From: Elymus sibiricus
Taxonomy: Eukaryota; Streptophyta; Magnoliopsida; Poales; Poaceae
Assembly: GCA_039707655.1 (NCBI GenBank)
Contig: CM077676.1
Coordinates: 184,756,936 to 184,820,935 of the forward strand
Length of the DNA stretch: 64,000 nucleotides
Direction: 5' to 3'
Below are positions 34,321 to 45,392 of the stretch, piece after piece. Under the pieces are notes generated by a model, which saw nothing but the letters and a program-made list of their open reading frames with translations, was not told the origin of the DNA and ran no database searches. The translations under genes were made by a program, and so were the position numbers. Position 1 is the first letter of the stretch, and each line of letters opens with the position of its first letter.

Positions 34321-34982
34321 ATGGTGAGGGGGAGAGGGCGTGGCCGTGCTTCCGCTGCCGCATCCCAGGTTCCGCCCCGGGGGCGCGGGTGCTCCCCGAT
34401 GGCTGCCGGCGCTGGGCCCAGTGGTCGCGGAAGGGGCGCCGCTCACGGGCGCGGAGGGCAAGGCGCGCGGGGCCGAGGCGGCCGCGCGGAGCGGCCACGC
34501 TACCGCCCCAGGCGAGGAGCCATTCGGCGGAGGCGGCGCATGAATTCATCGTGAACATGCACCGCATCCCCCGCACCTGGCTCCGGCTCCCGGACTCCTT
34601 CGCGGCGGCGATGGCGGACCGCGCGCCCTTGGGCTTGTGGGTGTAGGCCAACGACTGCTGCAATGGCCCCTCCTGGGTGGCGACGGAGCTCACCCCCTCG
34701 GGCTTCATGTTCTTGAGGCAGGGGTGGAAGTCGTTCGCCCTTGCCCACGGCCTGAAGTGGGGGCACGTCCTCCAATTCAAGTACGATGGGGCCGCCACGC
34801 TCTTCATGAAGATCTTCGGGATCTCCGGCAGCCGTCTGGAGTGCTGCGCGGAGAGCGAGGATGGCAGCTACAGCGGCTCCTCCAGCGAGGACGATAGCTC
34901 CAGCGGTGCCGCCCCCTACGGCGGGGGCGGAAGCGACGACTCCTCCCCCCGCGTCAAGAGCGAGGATGAGGACTCCGACTAG
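34321..34982 (+). pseudogene. Tat2 antisense gene with B3-like DNA-binding domain
   Basis: The B3-like part lies in one frame from about 34545 to 34982: RLPDSFAAAM, GLWV, then GFMFLRQGWKSFALAHGLKW, GHVLQFKYDG and LFMKIFG..GSRLECC, the usual order of a plant B3 fold (strand motif, W-V, FxxGWxxF, GDxLxF-like, F.V.IF). A Ser/Asp/Glu-rich acidic tail of about 40 residues follows, ending SEDEDSD. TAG at 34644-34646 interrupts the domain. The likely start (ATG 34321, Arg/Gly-rich MVRGRGRGRAS) is in another frame, so at least one frameshift lies in the GC-rich stretch between. B3 proteins are plant transcription factors. It lies opposite to gag, where Tat elements carry antisense ORFs. Confidence 0.72.
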
Positions 34983-36269
34983 GCACGCGCGGCGACAATT
35001 CTGGAACCCCTGGCGGCGGGCACCGTGCGCACGGTGACGGAGCCGCACTTGCCTGCAGCACCTTCTTGGGAACACGCGCGGTGCCCGCGCTGGAGTCTTG
35101 GGGGTGACGGCGCCTCTCCTAGGCCCTTTCTTTCTTTTTATTTTCCTGCATTGAACCAATGTAGCCCCGTGGGGGCGTGAAAACAGTATCTTCTTTGTTT
35201 AGCTTAATGATTTTGTGATTCGGGGTGTATGCATTCCCTCCCGAAGTCCTCTCGTGAGGCTGTTTTTTTTTCTTTGTTCACCTCAGCGCTCTACGCCTTC
35301 AGGACCCAGCCCCCGAGCGGGCCTCAGCCGCCACTGGTATGTCCGGTCGCGATGCCGGGACAAGGCCAGGAGGTGAGGGGCACCGGGAGCTAGTGAGGGC
35401 TCCTGAGGCGCGATGCTCAGGGAGCCCCCCTTTGCGTGCAAGCGGCTTACGTAGAAGAAAAAACGCCAGCACCCAGCGGGATCGTGAGGGGAGAGAGCTG
35501 AATGACGGTAAGGGCGTCTCGCGAGGTAGTCAGACTTAGCTTTTGGCAGAGAGCGGTGTCGGGCGAGCCACAGCTCATGAGGAGCTCACGCAGCTCGCGA
35601 GGCATGCTCACGAGGCTCGGCGTTCGAAGTGTCTTCGCCTCGCGAGAGGCCGCCCGCGAGGTCCTCGCGCAGCTCGCCTCCTGAGGGACTGCATGTCGAC
35701 AAATTTCACAATGGGGGGAGCGGCACGCGCTCGCTAACTCGCCCGTGGCCGTTGCGTGAGGAGATAAGGCACCAAGGACCTTGGTGAGGTGATGTGCACG
35801 GGAGCAGGCCCGCGAGCCAGAGCTCAGTCGCTTGGATTTGGCGGCACTGCAGGGACGGACTCGAGCACATGCACCGTGCCTAGCCCCCGCTCACGGAATC
35901 ACCCAGGGGAGGGGTCGCGAGCGTGTGGCGCTCTCCGGTCGGCATCGAACTTAACAGACAATTAAGCAGGTAACATAACTCGTCAGGGTGAAATCAGCAA
36001 AATCCATTACACAACCAAAAGGATAGGGGCTAGGCTACCGTGCCCGGCACGGATCAGCTTGAGGTTGGTGCAGCCCGTGGGGCGCCCTCAGCCGCATTTA
36101 AACAAAATCACCTTGGCGGAAGGGTTCCGGGAGCGAGGCGCGGGAGGCGCGGCGAGAAGGAGTGTGGGCCGCGCGAGGTGATGCGTCGGACGCACCTGGC
36201 AGGACCGTGCTGGGGTGGTGTCAGACCGCTTGGCGAGGTGCGCCAAGGGAGTCCGCTCCTCCGGGGCCA
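34983..36269. other. Tat2 non-coding stretch with many CTCGCGAGG-type palindromes
   Basis: No supportable ORF. 35100-35230 resembles a 3' UTR. 35240-36310 has repeated CTCRYGAGG motifs (for example 35521, 35603, 35640, 36275). This is where the rest of pol would be expected, so it marks a large deletion or replacement. Confidence 0.5.
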
Positions 36270-36837
36270 GGGGGCTCGCGAGGCCCTGGGGGCTCGCAAG
36301 GAGCAGGGGGCTCACGAGGCCCTGGCACGAGGGGCGCCAGCCTCTGGAAAGAGGCACCGGCGTTCCTCAGGCCGAAGGGCATGCGCCGCCGACGGCGGGG
36401 CCAACGCCCTGGCCGATTCGTGGCAGCTGGAAGGGGTCTTGAGGGCAGAGCTTGTTGAGGCTGGTGAAATCGACGCACATGCGCTCCTTGCTGCCCTTCT
36501 TGGGGACGACGACTGGGTTGGCGAGCCATTCGGGATGGCGCACCTTGCGAACGACCCTAGCTTCTTGGAGCTTCTGAACTTCCTTGACGATGAAATCTTG
36601 CTTCTCTGGCGCCTGGCACCGTGCTTTCTGCTTGACGGGGCGTGCATTGGGGCACACCGCTAAGTGGTGCTCGATCACCTCCCTCGGCACACCGGACAAG
36701 TCAGATGCTTTCCAGGCAAAAACATCCGAGTTTGCCCGAAGGAAGGTGACGAGCGCGCTTTCCTATGCAGGAGGAAGGCCAGCGCCGATGGTGAAGGCAG
36801 GGCCGGAGCCGCTGCCGTCCACCGACACCTTCTTCGT
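36270..36837 (-). pseudogene. Tat2 reverse transcriptase remnant, internally deleted
   Basis: On the minus strand 36699-36400 reads the RT N-terminus (VRKVRHPEWLANPVVVPKKG, RMCVDFTSLNK, PLPRI-like). The segment with the first catalytic Asp (FLD.YSGYHQ in relatives) is missing, and in another frame RMPFGLRNAGASFQRL follows at about 36385-36340. No YxDD motif is present. A TAG/TGA-broken linker separates it from protease. Non-functional. Confidence 0.7.
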
Positions 36838-37600
36838 CTAGGTGCGGTCCTGAGAGAACAGCTGCTTCTTCTTCGCGGGCGCGGCCTCAGGAGGCTCAGT
36901 CGTGTCCTCGTCAGCCGGATGCGCGACAACAGCAGCCTTGTAAGCGTGCTCCAGGGAGCAGATCGCGTCCTTCTCGTCGCAGGTGACGGTAATGATGTCG
37001 CTGCAGCCGGGCATCTTGAGGACATTGTAGGCATGGTGGGTTGCCGCCATGAACTTGGTGAGAGCTGGGTAGCCCAAGATGGCGTTGTAAGGCAGGCCGA
37101 TGTGTGCCACGTCGAAGTCGATGAGCTCAGTGTGGTATTTCTTGCGGGTGCCAAAGGTGACAGGGAGGCGCACTTGCCCCAGTGGGATGGTGGAGCCATC
37201 GGTCACTCTGGAGAAGGGCCTGGTCGGCATCAGCTGGTCGTAGGGCACTTGGAGCGTCTCGAAGGTCTCGATGGAGATCACGTTGAGGCCGGCACCTCCG
37301 TCGATGAGGGTCTTGGTGACTGCGACATTGCTGATGGTGGGAGTGCATAGCATGGGGAGCGCGCCTGCAGAGGCCACGGACTTGGGGTGGTCCTTGGAGT
37401 CGAAGGTGATGGCGTACTGCAACCACTTGAGGGGCCGCGTGGATTCAGGCCTCGGGAGGGCGGCATACACCTCGTGAGAGAATTGCTTGAAGTGGCGGAT
37501 GGATGCGGGGGCTTGAGACCCACCGAGGATGCAGGCGACCGCGCGAGGCTCCTGGTATCCCCCGGCGCCCTTGTCAGGCTGGTTGACGTCGTTCCTCCGG
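36838..37600 (-). pseudogene. Tat2 retroviral-type aspartic protease region
   Basis: The minus frame ending at 36838 contains TLIDGGAGLNVIS (DGG in place of the common DSG/DTG, usual for Tat elements), a downstream GLPYNAILGYPAL and KMPGCSDIITV. It would cleave the Gag-Pol precursor. It is in a different frame from gag; the switch near 37590 is either a frameshift mutation or a programmed shift. Confidence 0.75.
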
Positions 37601-39229
37601 GGTGGCGGCGGCAGCGGCATTAGCCTGGGGGTTCGCCTCACGAGGCTGGTCGCGCCAGGCGGCCTCACGAGGCTGATCGCGCCAGGCGGCCTCACGAGGC
37701 TGGTCGCGCCAACCCTGGCAGAAGTTGCCGTTGCCGTTGCGGCCGTCCCAGCGGCTGCCGCCGCGGCCACTTCCGCGGCCGGCGCCGCGGCCATTGCGAT
37801 CGTCTCGGCGGCTCTGGCGCTCATCGCGGAGCAGCTTGAGCTCCTGACAGTCTTCAGTGCTGTGGGAGCGCACATTGTGGAAGGTGCAGAGCGGCCGGCT
37901 GTCTTTCCTGGGCTCGTCACGGTTGCGGCCGCGCTTCTGCTCGGGTTCCGCCGCAAGCACGGCAGGGCCCTTGAGCTTGACGTCCTTGTTCTTGGTCTTG
38001 GCGGCGTCGAGCGCCGCGTCGGGGTCATTGTGGACGAAGAGGCGGCCTTCTTCAGCCTTGGCGCACTTGTCGGCGAGGTCGAGCAGCTCAAGCACGGAGT
38101 CGAGCTCACCGTTGATGGCGAGCTTCTCGCGCATCTTGACGTCCATGACGCCGGTGGAGAACGTAGAGATGATGGCCGCGTCGGAGGCGCGCGGGATCTT
38201 GTTGCACACCTGGCTGAAGCGCTGGATGTACTTGCGGAGGGTCTCGCCTGGGCGTTGCCGCACATGCCGCAGGTCGTTGATGGTGAGGGAGCGGTCCTGT
38301 GTGCCCTTGAAGTTGGCGATGAACTGGCTGCAGAGCTCGGCCCACGATGAGATGGACGCCTCGGGGAGGTTCATGAGCCAGGAGCGCGGGCCGTCCTTGA
38401 GGGCCATGGGAAACCAGTTCGCCATGACCTTGTCGTCGCCGTTCGCCGCCTCGACGCTCAGCGCGTAGAGCTAGAGGAACTCCGCGGGGCTGGGGGTGCC
38501 GTCATAGCGCGGAGGCAGCTCAGGCTTGAACTTCGCGGGCCAGACCACGCGACGCAGCTCGCGGGTGAAGGCACGGCAGCCCACATCGCTTGAGGGGACG
38601 CCACCAGCGAGGGCGGCGCGGTTTTGACGCCCAGCCGCCGCAACATCCTGAACGGCCTGGTCCTAGCGCTGGTGCTGCCGCTCGAGGAGCACTCGCGCAT
38701 GAGGGGGCGCACGACGGATGATCTGGCAGCTGGCCTTGTCTCAGACCAGCGAGGACGCGCCATGGGACGGCTCACGAGCCCGCGCGTTGCGCTGGGGCCT
38801 GCCATGCTCGTCGCGCAGAGGAGGCGGCGGGGGAGCGCCGTGCGCCAGGTCCCCAGCACGAGACGGCGGCGGGCGGAGCGAGTGGGAAGGCGCCGGAGCG
38901 TCCCCGGCTACGTTGACGAGCTCGGTGATGCGGCCAAGCCAGGCGTCATAGCCGGTGTCGGCAGGACGGTAGCGGAGCAGCTCGCGCGCCATGAGCAGCG
39001 CGGCCTGCGGGTTCGGCGGCCCGCGGTTGGCGAGGGAGGAGGCCGTGGCGGTGTGGCCGTTCGCCTGCACGGAGGGGTGCAAGGAGGAGTCCTGCTGCTC
39101 GCGGACAGCGGGGTCGGTGGCGGCAGAAGCCTCGGCGTCGGGGCGGCGGTGATTGCCACGGGCCACTGGCTCCGTCTGAGCCACGTGGACAGCCCTGCGC
39201 TCGGCGCGCTTGCGGCATGCGTCGGCCAT
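37574..39229 (-). pseudogene. Tat2 gag, frameshifted
   Basis: Start at 39229 (MADACRKRAERRA), stop at 38741 in that frame; gag continues in other frames and then from 38425 to 37574 (PRSWLMNLPEASISSWAELC, capsid core of the retrotrans-gag family, then ADKCAKAEEGR and a CTFHNVRSHSTEDC knuckle). TAG at about 38472 interrupts FL.LYAL. The C-terminus has a triple RDQPREA repeat. It would form the particle shell if intact. Confidence 0.75.
37633..37712 (-). repeat. 27-bp tandem repeat (x3) in Tat2 gag
   Basis: Three near-identical units, each with CCTCACGAGGCTGGTCGCGCC or a one-base variant, keep the frame and encode repeated RDQPREAAW. Confidence 0.8.
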
Positions 39230-39292
39230 GAGGTTGGTGGAGCAGAGGGCGGAGCGGAAGAACAGTAGCACACCCCTACCTAGAGTGCCAAA

Positions 39293-40208
39293 TGTCGGAA
39301 GTCGGGCTCCGGGGACCCAAACGTTCGAACACTGGGGTGAGCTCGTTCTACCACTTCGTCTCCTACCACGACTAAGCAACGGCGAGGCTACGGCGAGAGC
39401 GCGCTAGCGAGGAACGGACCGTGGACTCAGCGGTTACCCAGGTTCGGGCCACCTTGCGGTGTAAAACCCTACTCCTGCTTGTGGTTGGGATTGCAAGGGG
39501 CAAGAGAGTTCTTGCGTACAAGGAGGAGGAGGCAGAACTCAACCGAGGTCTCTCCCTCTACAACGGCAGCACTGCCCTTTATACCAGCCTTGGTCCTCTC
39601 CCCCCTCGAAAACTTAGGCGGGAAGGGTTGCCACACTTAGCGGTTTTGAAAGGGGACAGGCGCTCAGGCTATCCCGACTAAAGGCGGTCTTCGCCTGCCA
39701 AAGCATGATCCATGACGCGCCGGTGGGCTCGGTGATGACCTCCGCCCTGCGCTCGCCGTCTTGGTCTTCTCCCGCCGATCGGGCAACCTTTGGGGTCGCT
39801 TTGGGAAGTAGATAGCTGGCCCTTCTCCCTTAACACAAAAGAGGAAACCATCTTCATCCGCGCCTGCTGGCGCGGCCTCTGTCGCCGCTCGTCATCGCGC
39901 GCGTCACCCACGTGATGGGCTCCAGACCGCGCGGCTGTGCCGAACGGCCTTCGTCTTGGGCGCCTTCAGGAGGAGGCCTCGGGAGGCCACCTCGGGAGGC
40001 CGCCTCGCGAGAGGGCCTCGCGAGGCTGCTGGTGAAGATGCTGAGCCTTGCTCGCCGCTCCCTGAGGAGGGGGCCTCAGGAGGCCAGGGCCTCATGAAGA
40101 GTCCTGGTGAGGTGCTTGGTGATGACAGCCTGCTGGGCCCACGCCAGGCGTTGCGCCCTGGGCCAAAGGCAGACGGGTCTGGATACCCTGGGTTCCATGG
40201 GCCTGACA
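39293..40208 (-). repeat. Tat2 5' LTR
   Basis: 916 bp on plus from TGTCGGAAG to GGGCCTGACA, near-identical to 33070-33974. Differences include a 14-bp insertion-type change in the GGGAGGCC palindrome cluster. PBS on the inner side: sense TTGGCACTCTAGGTAGGGG (39274-39292). Confidence 0.87.
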
Positions 40209-40213
40209 GTGTG

Positions 40214-41275
40214 TAAGGAAAATGAGGCAATCGGACTATGCGGTTTTATTGCTTTCACTTAGCCATAGGAGCTTGACTACGGGGGCTAGTGACTAGCCCC
40301 CAGTGTATGTGATATCCGGGCGCACCGAGGTTGATACCTTTATCACTTGGTTCCTGTAACAGCGAACCCTTCATTTGACACAGACTAATCTCCATCGATT
40401 TTTAGTTTAACACTTGTCATCGGATCGCCGACCAGTTCTCGCTTATTATGACAGTCGGTTTTCGGCTTTCTCCACTGAGGTACTTAACCAGGCTAGCTAG
40501 AACTACAATCGTAGTGGTTCTCCCTTTACCCTCCTAGCCGAACAATGCGGAACATAAGAGGGCAAACACAGGAGCCGGGCAACCTAACCATTGACCAAAG
40601 AAATAATTCGGAACTGATTCATATAATGCAATATCCATGACACCGAGCACATAAAATGAAATTGGTGTTGGAATGATGTTTGGGGCAAGATTTATGGTCG
40701 AGCCCCCGGTGCTGATCACATCTAAAAAAAGAACGTATCTTAATAGTTTACTTCCGCCTAGAAAGTGGAAAGGAAAGCGCAACATAATTGACTGCAGTAT
40801 GACCGGAGAAAAATGGTCTTTATTTCCGTTGAATTTGTGACGTCTATTCGTACAGTCCGAACTGCCGAAGTAACTTTTACAGATACTTTAGGTTTACACA
40901 GGGCCTTCATGAGTGGTTTGACGTCCCTACCGTGCCCTGCCGCACGTCTGCGCCTTTGCTCTTTATGAAGCTTCCGTGTGATTGGAGTCGTCGATTGTAT
41001 GCTTGGCGGAAGTAATAATGTTCGGCAGACGAGCCCCTTGGGAAAGGGTTTTGAGAAGTCGCCGTGAGGTACCGGCTTGATGCTAGTTAGGCCCTAGATG
41101 GTGCCTGTTATTTAGTAGTGTTCTGAGAAAATCTTTGGCCATGGCTCGGTCGAACCGAGCTCTCAGCCCATGAGTCGTTTGCCCCCACAGCTGCCCATGG
41201 AATCTTAAGCGCGAAGTTGTGCAGTCGAGGTACGTATTTCACGGCTGGGTAGGCCGTGTTGTGGGGCGCGTATCC
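40214..41275. other. Tat1 non-coding region between Tat2 and the protease
   Basis: No conserved ORF on either strand. The pol genes expected downstream of protease are absent here, which fits deletion or a non-autonomous design. Confidence 0.5.
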
Positions 41276-44200
41276 CTATTTAGGGTGAGCACGGGAGTGC
41301 TCCGGGACCGAGGCCGTAGCTCGGGCGCATTTGCGTGCGTCCAGTGCCTTGATGGTAGACTGGGCCTGCGATGCTTCTTTGGCGGCCTGGACTTCGGCGG
41401 CTAAAGCCGCCGTGTGTTCCTTGGTTCGGAGCGAGCACTCGGTGTGACCGTTGACGATAATAACACCCTTCAGTCCTGGCATCTTGAGCTTCAGATATGT
41501 GTAGTGCGGGACAACATTAAAGAGGACGAACCCTGTCCGGCGGAGGAGTGCGTGGTAACCGCTGCGGAAGGGAACAATGTCGAAGATTAAGTCTTCGCCG
41601 CGGAAGTTGTCGGGCAAACCAAAGACTACTTCCAAGGTCACGGATCCCGAGCATCGTGCCTCGATGCGTGGGATTACACCTTTAATGGTGGTGTTACTGG
41701 GTTTGATCCTTGACGGGTCGATTCCCATCTTCCTCACGGTATCTGAGTAAATCAGGTTGAGGCTGCTGCCTCCGTCCATAAGGACTCTGGTGAGGTGATA
41801 TCCATCCATGATGGGGTCAAGCACCAGAGCCGCCATTCCTGCATGACGGATACTGGTCGGATGGTCTCGACGGTCGAAAGTGATCGGGCAAGCCGACCAT
41901 GGGTTGTACTTCGGGGCCACCGGCTCTAGGGCGTAGACATCCCGAAGTGCACGTTTCCGCTCCTTCTTGGGTATATGTGTGACGTAAATCATGTTCACGG
42001 TTTTTACCTCGGGAGGGAACTGCTTTTGGCCTCCATTGTTCGGCCCGCGAGGTTTGTCGTCATCCTCACCGCGGGGACCCTTTCTCTGTTCCTTGGTTGT
42101 AAGCTTGCCGGCCTGCTTGATTACCCAACAGTTATGGTTGGTGTGGTTGGCGGGCTTATCCGGGGTACCGTGGATCTAGCAGGGCCTATCTAGGATTCTA
42201 TCTAGTGCAGTCGGGCCGTCCCGGTTCCCTTTAGAGGGTTTCTTCCGCGGTCCTGATTTTGAGCCGCTGAACCCGGCGTGTACTGCCGCATCATCGGCTT
42301 CACTGCCGTTGTTTGTGTGCCAGCGCTTATTATTCTTGTTGCGCTGGGGTTTACCGTTCCCGTCCCGGGCCTCTGAGGCGCCGGGGTCGTCGGGATGGTT
42401 GCTTCGACGAGCCAACCAACTATCCTCACCCGTGCAAAAGCGGGTCATTAGGGTGGTGAGGGCCGACATTGTTCTCGGCTTATCTTGGCCGAGCTGGCGA
42501 GCGAGCCATTCGTCCAAATACTGTGCTTGAATGCGGCAATTGCTTCAGCATCCGGACAGTCGATGATCTGGTTCTTCTTAGTCAAGAACCGATTCTAGAA
42601 TTGCCGAGCTGACTCCCCGGGCTGCTGAACGACGTGGCTCAGGTCGTCGGCATCCGGCGGCCGAACATATGTGCCTTGAAAGTTGGCTCGGAATGCATCC
42701 TCGAGCTCCTCCCAGCTCCCGATGGATTTTTCGGGTAGGCTGTTCAACCAGTGCCTTGCCGGTCCTTTAAGTTTTAATGGCAGATATTTAATGGCGTGGA
42801 GGTCATCTCCTCAGGCCATATGAATGTGGAGAAGAAAATCTTCAATCCACACGGCTGGGTCAGTTGTCCCATCATACTGTTCTATGTTCACGGGTTTAAA
42901 CCCTTCGGGGAACTGATGCTGCATCACCTTGTCTGTAAAACACATTGGGTGTGCGGCGCCCCTGACCCGGGCCACGTCGTGCCAGAGATCGGTTGTCATC
43001 CGGGCACGGTGCTGCTCCCGAGCTCTATCATTCCTGTTGTGCCAAGCTTGGTATCCGTCCCGTCCAGCGGGCGTGTGTCCTCTGGATCCATAAATGGATC
43101 TCGACTGTGCCCCTCTGGCGTTTAGGTTGTGCTGCAGATCATATGGGTCATCCGGTTGAACCGGCTCCTTGCCCGCCCGGCGAGGGAGCACGGGTGGGTT
43201 TTCAGCTTCTCCAGCCGTCCTGTCCCGTCCTCGAGGGGGGCGGTCGGGCTGGTTTGCCTGAGTTCGTCTGGGAGGTATAGGTTCAAGGGCCTCGTCTTCA
43301 AATGACGGAAGCAAGCGCCACCGTGGGTAGCTTTTGCTCTTATCCTGTCGCAGATTGTCGAAGCCCTCTTCGGCTGCTAAGACCAATGTCCACCTGTCAT
43401 TGAGGGTATCCTGTTCTGCTTTTAGCTGCTGTTGCTACTTCTTCAGACTTCGGGTGGTGGCTATGAGTTGCTGCTTGAACCTTTCCTGGTCCAGAGGGTC
43501 CTCGGGGACGGGAAAGTCTTCGGGTCCGAGGCTGTCCTCCTCTTCGGAAGGAGGGAGGTAGTTGCTATCCTCGGAATCCTCGGGGTCCTCGGGGTTGCCC
43601 TGATCCTCTTGCTCTTCAGAAGCGTGGAAGTGTTGTTCAGGGGTGGTGTTGTCGCCGGACTCCCCCTTGTTGTCCGGAGCATCTTTATCTCCGGTGCCGT
43701 TTGTGTCTGTGTTACTTTCCCTGCCCCTTCCGCGTCCCCTGGATCGCTTTCGTCGGCGTTTGGGCGGTTCCTCGTCGGGGCCGCCGCCATCCTTCTTGGG
43801 GGTATCATCATCCTTCTTGGGGGTGTCGACCATGTAAACATCGTAGGTGGAGGTGGCGGTCTACTTTCCGGTGTTACGAGTGGCAAGGGAGGGAGCCATA
43901 TAAGGCATGACGTCGATATCCTCGTCCATGTCGTCAGCCTCCTCGGAGGCGTAGTCCAACATGTCGGTTAAATCTTTGACAGTGGCTACTAAGTGGGTGG
44001 TGGGTCGGGCGTAAAATTCCCCGCGGTTGGCCTCAAGTCCGATTTGTTCATGGACCGAGGACGGGGCATCCGCGATACTCATCTTCTGGATCCGATCTAA
44101 TATCTCGCTTAAGAGCGAGAGGTCCGCCGGATTCATCCTTGGGCATCCTTCGGAGTTGAACTCCGGTGTGCCTGCGCCAGGGGTGTGTTCGGCCAAGGGC

Positions 44201-44470
44201 GACCCCTGGTTCTCTGGCGTCGGGATCGGATCCGAACTCGAGGCCAGATCCGAAATGAGGACCGGCCCGGTGCCCGGAGACCGGGCCGGGGAGAAGATCC
44301 GAAGTTGAGGCCTCGGGATTATTAGGATCCTCAGGTAAAGCTGAGAACCCAGTAAAGATCAGATCGCCCCGAGAGTCGGCAACGTACTCTAGGTTGCCAA
44401 ACCTGATCTCCTGCTCAGGGGCGAAGCTGTCGATCTGGTCAAGGTGACCAGTCGGGTTGGCGTGCAGCAC
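41276..44470 (-). pseudogene. Tat1 gag-protease, many stops and frameshifts
   Basis: Gag begins near 44470. Its capsid region on minus includes HQFPEGFKPVNIEQYDGTTD, HWLNSLPEKSIGSWEELEDA and DEWLARQLGQDKP. A Lys/Arg-rich segment (43830-43650) follows the N-terminal part. Protease at 41998-41276 has VLMDGGSSLNLIY and HALLRRTGF. Stops: 43861-43863, 43435-43437, 42811-42813, 42595-42597 (Trp position). Frameshifts near 44200 and 42520. In an intact element this makes Gag and the precursor-cleaving protease; here it cannot be expressed whole. Confidence 0.78.
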
Positions 44471-44577
44471 GATGCTGCCAAACGCGAAAAGCTAGCCGGG
44501 GAGGAAGATGTCCCTGCTGCGAATGCCGTCGCTGATGACTAGGCGAGCAAGTTATCCTTGATGACCCAACAACAGAA

Positions 44578-44596
44578 CTCTCAATGAAAGCACCAA
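44578..44596 (-). other. Tat1 primer-binding region
   Basis: Sense-strand TTGGTGCTTTCATTGAGAG directly follows the 5' LTR end (GGTACCGACA). The matching tRNA is not identified. Confidence 0.45.
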
Positions 44597-45092
44597 TGTC
44601 GGTACCAAAACCGGGAGATCTCGGGTAGGGGGTCCGAGCTGTGGATCTTGGAGTCAATGGATAACAAGGAACGTACAGACAGCGATTACCCAGGTTCGGG
44701 CCCTCTCGAAGAGGTAAAACGCTACGTCCTGCTTGATTGTATTGATGTGTTTGTATGATGATTACAGAGTTGATCTACCTCAAGATTGGATGGACTAAAC
44801 CCTAGGTGGGTATGGTGATAATGGTTCTTCTGCCTCTACGGACTAAGCCCTCTGGTTTATATAGACACTAGGGGGGCCTAGGGTTACATATGGTCGATTG
44901 CCATCAGGGGATAAACATGCCGGCTACGCTAAACATCTCTTGGAGGAGACGTCAAATCTTCGGAGGTTTTCTTCTGGTGCATGGGGTCACCCGCAATCCG
45001 GCCTTCCTTCGATGAGTTAAGAGCGGCCCATTAGTCCGGCCTATAGGAGATAGGCCTGCAGCCCGAGTTCCCCCTAGTCTGGGACACCCTCA
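44597..45092 (-). repeat. Tat1 5' LTR
   Basis: 496 bp on plus from TGTCGGTACC to ACACCCTCA, the same length as the other LTR with about 19 differences counted by eye. It is followed by GGCGT and the resumed Copia gag frame. Confidence 0.86.
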
Positions 45093-45392
45093 GGCGTCTC
45101 ATCTCAACGAGACTCCCGGATCGATGTACTTCGCAATCTCTTCAACCGCTTCAAGAGACTCGAGAATGAAAATGTTCAGCTCACCTTCGATCGTTTCACT
45201 GATATCACCAATGAGCTTCATGCTCTAGGCGCCACTGACATCACCAAGCATGAAGTTGTGAAGAAGCTATTGAGGTCTCTTGACAGTTCGTTTGACACCT
45301 TATCACTGATGATTCAAGAGCGCCCTGATTTCAAGCAATTTGATCATGCCGATATACTTGAGAGGCTCAACACACATAAATTCCAGCTATAA
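45093..45392 (+). pseudogene. Copia gag, continuation
   Basis: The gag frame resumes after Tat1: SRIDVLRNLFNRFKRLENEN, TDITNELHALGATDITKHEV, LLRSLDSSFDTLSLMIQERP (typical Copia gag), to TAA at 45390-45392. The normal region between here and the protease, including a CCHC knuckle, is not visible. Confidence 0.82.

Larger units (their letters stand above)
33070..40208 (-). mobile_element. Tat2: second Tat-lineage Gypsy element, minus strand, pol mostly lost
   Basis: LTRs 33070-33974 and 39293-40208 start TGTCGGAAGTCGGG (plus) and are flanked by perfect GTGTG (33065-33069, 40209-40213). The sense strand is minus: PBS-side TTTGGCACTCTAGGTAGGGG follows the right LTR and GGGGGCTAC precedes the left LTR. 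It contains gag, protease, a short RT remnant, and an antisense gene with a B3-like domain near the 3' LTR. It is inserted in Tat1 in the same orientation. Confidence 0.86.
14154..45092 (-). mobile_element. Tat1: Tat-lineage Gypsy element, minus strand, without pol
   Basis: Two 496-bp LTRs (14154-14649, 44597-45092) are flanked by GGCAT (14149-14153) and GGCGT (45093-45097), a 5-bp target duplication with one change. The sense strand is minus: PBS beside the right LTR, purine-rich GGGGGCTAC beside the left LTR, gag-protease at 44470-41276. An antisense multi-exon gene lies near the 3' LTR, as in Grande/Cinful-type Tat elements. Two nested insertions (18331-32606, 33070-40208) removed, it is about 9.5 kb. 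No RT, RNase H or integrase is present. I count about 19 LTR differences by eye (near 4%). Confidence 0.85.

Noticed and set aside
37529..38468. Plus-strand ORFs of 273 and 203 codons
   Set aside because: Exact complement of the Tat2 gag-protease coding region, which has recognisable motifs on minus; these are mirror frames.
43432..43971. 179-codon hydrophobic plus-strand ORF
   Set aside because: Antisense of the Lys/Arg- and Glu-rich Tat1 gag N-terminus; the hydrophobic look arises from reading the complement of charged codons.
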